Shown here: positions 56,111 to 64,000 of the stretch, piece after piece | Position numbering within the stretch: position 1 is the first letter of the stretch | How the letters are laid out: each line of letters starts with the position of its first letter | Source: Siphonodentalium dalli | Lineage: Eukaryota > Mollusca > Scaphopoda > Gadilida > Siphonodentaliidae | DNA length: 64,000 nucleotides | NCBI GenBank assembly: GCA_032622095.1 | Contig: CP136062.1 | Location: 229,042,578 to 229,106,577 of the forward strand | Direction of reading: 5' to 3' | Translations under genes and position numbers: made by a program | Notes under the pieces: generated by a model | Databases searched by the model: none | Seen by the model: only the letters and a program-made list of their open reading frames with translations | Told to the model about the DNA's origin: nothing

Positions 56111-57560
56111 ATGTCGTTAAAGTATCCTCGCTGTGTGTTGATCAAAGTCGCGCGCGACGAAGCATATGCAACAGTGAATATACAGTTGGACAACCGTCCA
56201 GGCGTACACAACCTAAAGTTGAAGGTGGACACAGGTGCACAGGAAAATACCCTTCCACTCCGTACCTTCCGAAATATGTACCCTGAAAAGGTCAACGGCA
56301 ACACGCTTCCGATAGCAATATACAGTTGTCGCCCGTTGTCGAGGGAGACATTGAGATTTGTCACCCGTTCGAGAACGGAATGTCTCCCGAGGAGCGAAGC
56401 TCCGAGGGAGACATTCCGTTCTCGAGCGGGTGACAAATCTCAATGTCTCCCGAGAAGAAGGACAACAACTGTTTTGTTATCCGATTATATCACATAATAA
56501 AATCATTGCCATCCACACGCACGATGTTGCACTGAGTCACGAGTGCTTTCTTTCCCGATTATGTATAGTGTCAGTAAAACTTATCGTCCCATAGCATTTC
56601 TGTTCCATAAACGATAGTCAAGCTGTTAAGCGTTTGATAATCCGCGTTTATTTACGATCAATTTGGTGGTTAAATCGTCAATATCGGTCCATGCAATGTA
56701 AACCAATAAGCCATATCATGGACGTATATATACATCGCTGGCCATATAGGTATGTTCTCGTCTTCTGCAATGTGGCATATTCAATGTCGTCTTGTGCGCG
56801 CAATTTACCCACGATGTTCATTTCATAACGGTCTTCCCCGAAAGCTATTGGGAAGTTGTCAATTTCATTAATGTACATTCATATGTGTCAGTGCTCATGG
56901 CGACCCTCACATAAAATACTTCTATGATCACATTGCAGACATCGCGGAGGATAAGCGTACAGTACCATTCATTCGCGACAAACGTATGCATTACGTTGTC
57001 TACCAGGAACATTTATAACCAACCAACCTCAAGGGATCCTCTCTTTCAATCTTGCATCATAATGTCGACATGAACAAATTGATTCACCAAGATGTTTCGA
57101 TGTAAAAAGTTAATAATAACGCTTGTCCAATAAAAATATCAACTTAAAAGTTCGAATATTAGTGTTCACTAAAATATATGCAAATTAGCAAACACCACAA
57201 CTGACGTGTATTGCGAATCCGTGGGGTACATAAGATCTATGATTTTTTAGTACGTATAGTGATGTGAAATAGATGAGTTACTGCAGTGTGTGTTTGGAGA
57301 TATTCTTGCAATATAGCATCAGGCGGGCGACAAAAACAATGTCTCCCGGCTAAGCGGGCGACAGTGTGATTTGTCGCCCGTCACGTGACAGGACATGGGC
57401 CAATCAGAAGGGTGGAAAATAGGGAGGAGGATAACAATCGCCAATACAGCCAACTCCGCTAGACTGACAGCATACAATGGAACTCCAATCCCGTGCAGTG
57501 GACAATCCATGCAAATACAATGACTCAGAATGGTATAAAACATCGTTCAACATTGTAGAC
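56111..57560 (+). pseudogene. Gypsy aspartic protease, split by an insertion
   Basis: The N-terminal half carries the retropepsin active site VDTGAQENTLPL (the DTG codons at 56228-56236). The coding match stops at about 56310 and resumes at about 57435 with the downstream protease segment (LTAYNGTPIP), followed after a frameshift by a WYKTSFNIVDVTG-type region. The ~1.1 kb between is a foldback-type insertion. Loss of continuity makes the protease non-functional. Confidence 0.75.
56323..57381. mobile_element. Foldback insertion(s) in the Gypsy protease
   Basis: At 56323-56471 a hairpin MITE runs from CAGTTGTCGCCCG to ACAACTG, its arms meeting at AGCGAAGCT. At 57325-57381 shorter inverted copies of the same motifs occur (GGGCGACAAAAACAATGTCT, CGGGCGACAG, TTTGTCGCCCG), so the two ends may be the inverted termini of one ~1.06 kb element. 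The intervening 850 bases carry no recognised gene. Exact borders and target duplication are unresolved (CAATA appears on both sides of the wider gap). Confidence 0.6.
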
Positions 57561-57571
57561 GTAACAGGCTG

Positions 57572-58390
57572 TTGTATGATTACAGTCGTGCGAGAAGCTC
57601 AAGCTTGTTACTATGCACTGTGCTGTATCATCTACACACCGACAGCTCATCGACACAAGAGGAACAACTCAAAAATAACACGTACAGCACAAACACGTCA
57701 ACACAAGAGCAGAAACTCCAAACCATCGACGACTTGAAACGACTATACCCTGAGCGTTTTGATCACATCGGATGCTTCCCGGGAGAGGCCAAGCTTGTGG
57801 TCAACGATAGTGTAACTTCACATATCGACGCGCCGCGAAAAACGCCGATAGCGTTAAAATACAAGATCATGGACGGAATAGATGCGATGGAGAGAGACAA
57901 CATAATCAGAAAAGTTACGGAGCCCACCGACTGGGTATCAAGTCTAGCCTATTCGACGAAGCGTGACGGTTCTCTCAGCATATGCCTCGACCCTAGACAT
58001 CTGAACACTGCACTAAAACGACCACATCACATCGCGGGAGCGACGATCTTCTCAACACTCGATGCTAAATCCGGATACTGGTCCGTCAAGCTAGACCCCA
58101 GCAGCCAGTTGCTGACTACGTTTCAATCACCTTTCGGACGATACTGCTTCCTGAGACTTCCGTTTGGACTAAACGTAAGTCAGGATATCTTTCAACTGAA
58201 GATGGATCAGATATTGGACCAGGTTGACGGAGCAATCGGAATAGCAGACGACGTAGCCGTTTTTGGTCGAACGGAAGCCGAACATGATAAGAATCTTCGG
58301 ACGCTGATGATAGTTGCTGCCGAAAATGGACTAGTGTTCAACTCATCGAAGTGTCAAATTAAACAGAAAAGCATATCGTTCTTCGTTGAT
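57572..58390 (+). pseudogene. Gypsy reverse transcriptase domain
   Basis: Recognisable Gypsy RT blocks in order are IDAPRKTPIALK, a WVSSLAYSTKRDGSL segment (usually W.S..V...K..G), the CLDPRHLN block, FSTLDAKSGYWSVKLD with a catalytic Asp, FGRYCFLRLPFGL, and GIADDVAVFG with the paired catalytic Asp (codons at 58247-58252). All catalytic residues appear intact. The frame ends at a frameshift near 58385, beyond which the connection continues in another frame. The ATG at 57572 lies out of family register. The true polyprotein began upstream. Confidence 0.9.
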
Positions 58391-58940
58391 GACATACACC
58401 GACAATGGAGTCCGTCCAGACAGTGCCAAAGTTGATGACCTACAGAAGATGCCACACCCAACTAATAAGAAGGAACTACAAGAATTCCTCGGATTCATGA
58501 CATATCTTTCGCCGTTTATTAGCAATCTCTCTCAGAAATCGGCACCACTCAGAAACCTACTGAAAAAAGACGTACCATTCATGTGGGAGGCTCATCACCA
58601 GCAGTGTTTTGATCAACTTAAGCACACAGTAACTGACAAAACAACGCTACAATATTTTGACACCAGCTTAACGCCGACGATCCAGACCGACGCTAGTCTC
58701 AGAGGCCTTGGTTCTGTCCTACTACAAGACGAGAAACCCATTGCATTTGCATCCAAGTCGCTATCCGATGCCGAGAGAAGATATGCATGTATAGAACGCG
58801 AATTGCTAGCAGTTGTTTTCGCGGTTCATCGGTTCCATACATATGTTTATGGACGTCACTTCAAGGTTTATACCGACCACAAACCGCTAGTGATGATTAT
58901 GCAAAAACCACTCACCAGCGCACCACCGTGACTGCAGCGC
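58386..58940 (+). pseudogene. Gypsy RT C-terminus and RNase H domain
   Basis: After the frameshift the RT thumb/connection (KKELQEFLGFMTYL, FISNLSQKSAPLRNLL) leads into RNase H. QTDASLRGLGSVLLQ carries the first catalytic Asp, ERELLAVVFAVHRF the Glu, and VYTDHKPL a further Asp. The frame meets TGA at 58929-58931, where related elements usually have an Arg codon, then resumes in the same frame. A single C-to-T change would explain the stop. Confidence 0.9.
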
Positions 58941-60365
58941 ATGCTGCTGAAACTACAGGGCTACGATTTCGCATTACATCATATCAAGGGGAGTGACATG
59001 ACTGTGACTGATACATTATCGAGACTACCAACCAACAACGGGAAAACAATCGATCTGGACATCCGTGTTGACCATGTACAGTTCAGCACAGACAGACTAA
59101 CCAAAATACGCGACGCAACTCAAATAGACATAACTCTATCTGCACTCAAAGAGATTATCGAGAGTGGATGGCCGGATTCGATCAAGGAGGTACCACAACA
59201 GCTACGCGAATACTTTACCTTTCGCGATGAACTCTCCTTTGAGAATGGCATTATTCTTAAAGGGGCAAGAATAATCATACCAGGCGAGGTTCAGAAAACC
59301 ATTCTTGAACAACTACAATACAGTCACATGGGCATCGAGAAAACTAAATTACGTGCGCGTGACTGTGTGTATTGGATGAATATCAACAAAGATATAGAAG
59401 AAGCTGTCAAGTCGTGTCCGATTTGTCAAACTCACCAACCATCACAACAAAACGAAACGTTACACCCACATGAAATACCAACGAAACCATGGGACGTTGT
59501 GGGGACTGATCTATTCCACTTTGGAAACAACGAGTACCTGATCGTTGCTGACTACTTCAGCAAATTCTTCGTGATCCGAAAGTTACCGCTACATTACACC
59601 AGCCACGCAGTAATATCAGCGATGAAACAGATATTCAGTGAACAAGGGATACCCCGACGCGTATTCAGCAACAACGGACCGCAATACTCAGCATCTAGTT
59701 TCAACGAATTCGCAAACGAATGGTGCTTTGATCATCTTACGTCATCGCCGAGATATCCGAAATCGAACGGGTTTATAGAACGACAGATCAGAGCAGTTAA
59801 ATCGGGTTTGAAGAAGTCGAAGGACGCGGGAAGTGATTCAGATCTGGCGATGTTAAGCATTCGCTGTACACTGATCAACCACAACCTACCAAGTCCAGCA
59901 GAACTGCTATCCGGCAGAAAAGTTCGATCTAACGTCTTATCGAAAATGAACAATGTGACCAACGACGACACCCGAGAGCAGCTTATCCAGAGACAGACAT
60001 CACATAAACTGTACCACGATCGGATTGCACGTGATTTACCACCACTGATTCCTGGACAAACTGTTACTGTTCAAAATCACGAAACTCTAGCGTGGGATCC
60101 AGCTATTATACAAGAGCACTGTGACGATTCCCGATCCTACATCCTAACCACACCCAATTGATCCGCTATTCGAAGGAACCGAGTCCAGATAAGAGACGTT
60201 CCAAAAACAGTATGTGAACAAGATCAGCCACAGCCAATGAGTGATACACCAGAGGCAGTGACCACACTAGAACATGATGATCATGTTCCCAACGCCGCTG
60301 ATGGGCCTACATACAGAACACGACCTGGAAGGCTCAGTAAACCACCAGTTAAATACACTCAATAA
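58941..60365 (+). pseudogene. Gypsy integrase, second catalytic Asp replaced
   Basis: The frame is continuous with RNase H. The N-terminal zinc region shows HMGIEKTKLRARDC and SCPICQTHQ, but the first His of the HHCC set appears replaced by Gln. The core domain has Asp in VVGTDLFHF and Glu in SNGFIERQ. The second catalytic position reads SNNGPQYS (AAC at 59670) where the family has Asp, so strand transfer would be lost. A TGA at about 60160 interrupts a C-terminal tail that otherwise stays open to TAA at 60363-60365 and ends in a basic, Pro-rich segment. Confidence 0.9.
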
Positions 60366-60401
60366 ACTCCCAGTGAAATATACATTCTGTAAAAAGGGAG
60401 A

Positions 60402-60575
60402 TGTAACATATTGTGCTTATGATCAATCTGGACTACCGTAGTTAATATATTGGACCTTCAACTAGCTTACCATTGCTATATGCTCTACGACACATGCTTG
60501 TCTATGTATACACAGATCCGCAATATAATCGAACTTATATGATACAAATGGTTCTCATTCTTATACCATGACACA
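60402..60575 (+). repeat. 3' LTR of the Gypsy element
   Basis: It begins TGTAACATATTGTGCTTATG directly after the polypurine tract and ends TACCATGACACA. At 174 bases it is slightly longer than the 5' LTR because of two small insertions (GTATACACAG, GATCCGC). Confidence 0.9.
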
Positions 60576-62344
60576 TATGCGGTTCTGTGTTTACCTCACA
60601 CTCAACTGATATAATTATGCTAAATGACTCCCTCTACATCCCTGAAAGAAAGATGAGTGATTCAATGAAAGCGCAAAATTTCAAGTTGGAAACATTTTTT
60701 TTTAACCACACAAACAAATGGAAAATTAAAGCATTTTAGTGACAATATTTGTAATTTTCTTGGGATAATTGCCATATCTCCCTAAATTTAATCGACACCA
60801 AATACTCAGTCATACCAGGTAGCATCGATAACACTGTCACGGTACCCGATTACTGGCTATGTCACAACCGTAAGGCTGTATTTAAAAAATAAATTTACAA
60901 TTCGTTCCAGAACCAATCATTTTACACTGCGCTACTGCATCAATGAAGGACTGTCCGATCTATATGCAAGGATGCGTTGATCAATGTCGTTATACTATAT
61001 GGACGAATCTTCCGGAATATCTATGTATCCCAATCTATGTTTGGTCTCAAAACAACACATTTCTCCATAAATATTGGTGGAATATCAAACTACCAGGACA
61101 ATTTCACCATAATGTTGTCTGAAATTTACAAATAATTTGTAGTTCAGGGTTGGTAGTTTGGTGCGGGGGCAGAAGTATTCAGCAATTTAATGCTGGGTTT
61201 GAATAGTTCACAAGATGGGCAATATCAGGTACTATAGTAACCCGGCAATTGGTGACTATATACGATTATCTCAACCCACATGGTATGTTAATGTGATGAT
61301 ACAGATATCTCTCAGAGTGGTGTAGTTAAGGTTGTACGTAACGTCCTATAATTATTGTAATATGTAACTTGATGATCACATTGGTGGTTGCTTCATTACG
61401 TGTATATACGTACGATCATATTAAAGGTATACATTGACTGCTAAATAGCCCCGGCCCCATTTAATTATAAAGGTATACATTGACTGCTAAATAGCCCCCG
61501 CCTCATTTAATTATAAAGGTATACATTGACTACTAAACACTCTCCGCCTCCCATTTGGTTATGAAGGAGTTAGAACTCCAGTGTTGTCAGACGTGGTTGA
61601 TAGAAATGAGACAGAGTCTGGATATTTATCAGATGGTGTCGTCCAAAGAACTATTCACATCAAACCTTGAAATAGTGTGCATGTCATTTTCAGAATGAGG
61701 TCCTCAGAGGGTGAATTTAGTGACGCTATCCCGGACGGTGGGCTACCATCACCAAATTCACCCTCTGAGGACCTCTGATATCCATATTAATAATTAAAAA
61801 AGTACCAAAAAAAATTAATAGTCTTAGTACAATAATTCTCTGCAAAATAAAACAATTTTATGCATGTATTCACACTCAGAGGAGAATATAGCTAAAATAT
61901 TGACATTGATCTATGGAATCATCACAATATTTACTATTTAGCACATGGTCACGTGGATCAAGGCACAACATTATGATTATTATAGTATTCAATTTGTAAC
62001 ACAAAATAATTGAATGCAATATACTACCTCTCCGCTTCCCACCCAACCCTTCACATCACATAGTTACACCTTCCCCTATTTGTTGTAACAGCGCATTACT
62101 ATACGTATACATGACTGTTGTTGTATATTAACATACGGGCCCTGCACAACATGCTAAGGTGTGATCCTTTTGTTGTATTTATGTTCTTTATTATCAAATC
62201 AATTATATTGAATCAGGAATAATCTTGAACAGTTAGTGTCAGGAAATACACACCATATATGTACAGTAAAATGCAAGCCATGATTTAATTTACTATTTTA
62301 AACTGTTAATGGTGGTACACATGGTAAAAGTTCAGTCCTATGTT
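60576..62344. other. Intergenic sequence with small repeats
   Basis: No exon is supported. At 61421-61565 AAAGGTATACATTGACTGCT plus AAATAGCCCC-type sequence is repeated three times with a 47-base period. At 61665-61780 there is a single-hairpin relative of the 34170 foldback (AGAATGAGGTCCTCAGAGGG opposed by ACCCTCTGAGGACCTCTG). Confidence 0.6.
61665..61780. mobile_element. Foldback MITE, AGAATGAGGTCC family (short copy)
   Basis: CCTTGAAATAGTGTGCATGT, TCAGAATGAGGTCCTCAGAG and GGTGAATTTAGTGACGCTA are opposed by ACCATCACCAAATTCACCCT and CTGAGGACCTC. It matches the outer arm plus one hairpin of 34170-34413. The right outer arm is missing. Confidence 0.75.
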
Positions 62345-62562
62345 TTAGAATAACTGACACACACTTGATCGGGAAGCGCCTCCACTACCATCAAGCATAA
62401 CGAAACCTGTTCCGTTGTGTCTTATTCTCAGATAGATAGCCTCGGTCCCATCCGGTTCACCCACATCCCATATGATGTAAGGATAAACTCGACCATCCCA
62501 TGTGTACATCTGTGTGCCGGACGTACTTCGTTTAGTACCGTCAATATACAGCTGCAGTCCAC
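62345..62562 (-). CDS. Terminal exon, C-type-lectin-like domain C-terminus
   Basis: On the minus strand TTCTGTTTTACAG precedes the exon. Two bases complete a split codon, then 71 codons are open to TAA at 62345-62347. The peptide carries YTWDGRVYPYIIWDVGEPDG, then YLRIRHNG, MLDGSGG and a final SVCQLF. The pattern W-x2-GEP followed by a hydrophobic strand and a Cys near the end is that of the second half of C-type-lectin-like domains, which in invertebrates are mostly secreted or cell-surface proteins. The usual EPN/QPD sugar-binding triplet reads EPD, and only one of the two expected C-terminal cysteines is present, so sugar binding is doubtful. Upstream exons would lie beyond 62562, and I could not identify them. 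The assignment is moderate. Confidence 0.55.
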
Positions 62563-63059
62563 CTGTAAAACAGAATGATATCATTCTAATTGTTCCTATG
62601 CTGTTTTCTGCTCAAAACTATTTTTCAATTTCCCATAAGATATTCAAGGCATGTGTCAATTTTCAAGTACAAACACCATTTTCTCTAGAAATATCACATT
62701 CTAAATTTTAAATTGTCTTTTAAGGACCAAAATTGTGACATAAAATGTTATTTGTCGTATTTTTAACGCATTCTGATTCGAGGGGCGTGAACTGAACTTG
62801 TGTCCTCCTCATCATGAGTGACAGACTAATCTAACCGGTAGACATATTTCAGGTACCATTTCACGAGAACATTTCACATCTGATTGATGAAAATGGCCTG
62901 AGATGAGTTCTAGATCGCACGTCCACAAACATATCCCAGCTCATCACCATATATTCAATACTTTCGCATAATAATTCACCCTAATTTCATTATAATGAAG
63001 TTAAGTTTCAAGTGTTGCCATGGGTTGGCGTCAACAACGTCCTTTACCCTACATACCAC
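62563..63059. other. Intron or intergenic sequence
   Basis: If the 62345-62562 exon is real, this is part of its upstream intron. No further exon or repeat was recognised. Confidence 0.4.
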
Positions 63060-63640
63060 ATTCCTCTTGCGAATGACCCTAAACTTCAATTGCAGCTGGG
63101 AGCCATCGATATATTCCGAAATTCATTAAAATACATGGCTGCATGCCACGTTAGTGGATAATAATATATTGTTTTGAAATTTTAAGCACGTTTAGGATCA
63201 CATCTAATTATATAAATGGGAGATATCAAATTTGAAAGATTTTCGACGGAAATGATGGCCACCTTGGATTTACTCTTTGTATGACTAAATTATTTGGCAC
63301 ACCCAAAAGATCACACCCTCTTCCAATCGATACGAATTGTCATATACTGATATTGGGTGTGACCACTGGATGGGAGCCATAAATGTTTTCTGAGTTTTGT
63401 TAAAAAACATGGCCACCAGGTGCCATCTTGGATTTTCCTTTTTCCATGATTGAATTTTTCGGCACACCCTTTATGCCAAATCCCTCATCCCAGATCATCA
63501 GCAATCTTCATATGGATCTTTGGGGAGGTTTCTAGATGGGAGCCATCAAATTGTTTCGAAATTTTTTTTAAACATGCCTGCCAGCAGCCATCTTGGATTT
63601 CGCATTTGAATCAATCGGCACGCCCCTGTAGACCATATTT
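63060..63640 (+). repeat. Divergent A/B-family block
   Basis: Degenerate plus-strand monomers of the 3480-4150 subfamily: GGATTTACTCTTTGTATGAC, AATTATTTGGCACACCC, AACATGGCCACCAGGTGCCA, CATATGGATCTTTGGGGAG, CATGCCTGCCAGCAGCCATC. Ends are not defined and it is non-coding. Confidence 0.65.
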
Positions 63641-64000
63641 ATTAGCTTAAATAGGAAGTCTCGCATATATAAGAGAATACATTGGTCTAACAATATTTGC
63701 ATTGACTGTGTCCTTTAAAGATATACGGACTTGTTCAGGCGCGTGTAATTGACAAGTTGGTACTGTGGCGTTACGCCAACTGGGGAATGTTGTATTTCAA
63801 AGAAATCGACCATACCACTCCATAGAAAACACCGTTTGGACTACCCTCAGGTATAAATATTTACATCTCGATTCAGAACGCAACTATCGGATATAAACTA
63901 ACACAAATGATTTCGCCATCGAGTCTTTGCAGTTAGTTAATATATAATAATGTCGGCGTGTGTTTTCAATTTGGATTAATATTCGCAAAACTAACTACTT
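63641..64000. other. Spacer with a MITE fragment
   Basis: GTCTCGCATATATAAGAGAA and TACATTGG at 63658-63686 match the inner palindrome arm of the TTAA element at 40932-41391. The rest to the window end is unremarkable. Confidence 0.45.

Larger units (their letters stand above)
55053..60575 (+). mobile_element. Decayed Gypsy (Mag-like) LTR retrotransposon
   Basis: A full-length 5.5 kb copy: 5' LTR, primer-binding site candidate, gag and pol relics, polypurine tract (AAAAAGGGAGA at 60391-60401) and 3' LTR. The order protease, reverse transcriptase, RNase H, integrase defines the Ty3/Gypsy group. The GIADD polymerase motif and the short LTRs fit Mag-type elements, though a tree would be needed. 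There is no envelope gene. It is inactivated by gag frameshifts and a stop, a ~1.1 kb foldback insertion in the protease, one pol frameshift and two in-frame stops. No clear flanking duplication was found. Confidence 0.85.

Noticed and set aside
55041-60585. Target-site duplication of the Gypsy element
   Set aside because: The bases before the 5' LTR (AACA) and after the 3' LTR (TATG) do not match. The TGTAACATGTAACAT at the left edge is ambiguous.

Overview
The window is eukaryotic, AT-rich, intron-bearing and dominated by transposable elements and tandem repeats. The repeat style (families ending in GACGGACGGAC-type microsatellites plus GC-rich hairpins, many foldback MITEs, a Mag-like Gypsy element) suggests a marine invertebrate, most likely a mollusc. 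That assignment is inference; no ribosomal, mitochondrial or diagnostic gene is present. I see no prokaryotic operon, CRISPR array, tRNA or rRNA. Nearly all short open frames lie in repeats and are not genes.

Host coding sequence is sparse and on the minus strand. An exon at 52567-52708 encodes a transmembrane segment and ends at a codon boundary. A terminal exon at 40303-40494 starts at a codon boundary and encodes a Pro/Tyr-rich tail with a stop. Their phases agree, so they may belong to one gene with a roughly 12 kb repeat-filled intron. A decayed partial copy of the first exon lies at 52417-52475. A separate terminal exon at 62345-62562 looks like the C-terminal part of a C-type-lectin-like domain.

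Layout. 1-6.8 kb holds a repeat-element end, a 41-base tandem with an inverted partner, and a 27-base tandem array interrupted by a hAT fragment. 6.8-10.4 kb is a 46-base satellite split by a 2.7 kb composite element made of alternating ~155 and ~164 base monomers (called the A/B element here). 10.6-18.2 kb is a nested structure: two inverted arms enclosing another A/B element, which is itself interrupted by a terminal-inverted-repeat element carrying a GAATTCCGAG satellite. 18.4-20.5 kb holds a foldback, a TTAA-flanked element and more A/B relatives. 21-25.4 kb holds a 174-base tandem and two nested inverted-repeat elements. 26-34 kb holds several dispersed families and foldbacks. 36.5-37.9 kb holds 57-base and 24-base satellites. 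40-47 kb holds the tail exon, a TTAA element, a 29-base satellite, a palindromic Tc1/mariner-type MITE, a 170-base tandem and a pogo/Tigger-like relic.

47.15-51.48 kb is the most striking locus. A 5'-truncated LINE (48324-50299) sits exactly between two nearly identical 1.17 kb direct repeats, as if it had made an exceptionally long target-site duplication. Each copy contains the same hAT MITE with its own 8-base duplication. 52.9-54.3 kb holds another A/B element and a TTAA element. 55.05-60.58 kb is a decayed Gypsy (Mag-like) LTR retrotransposon with gag, protease, reverse transcriptase, RNase H and integrase relics, broken by stops, frameshifts and a foldback insertion. No active autonomous element and no clearly new functional system was found. 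The best leads are the giant LINE duplication and the A/B composite family.
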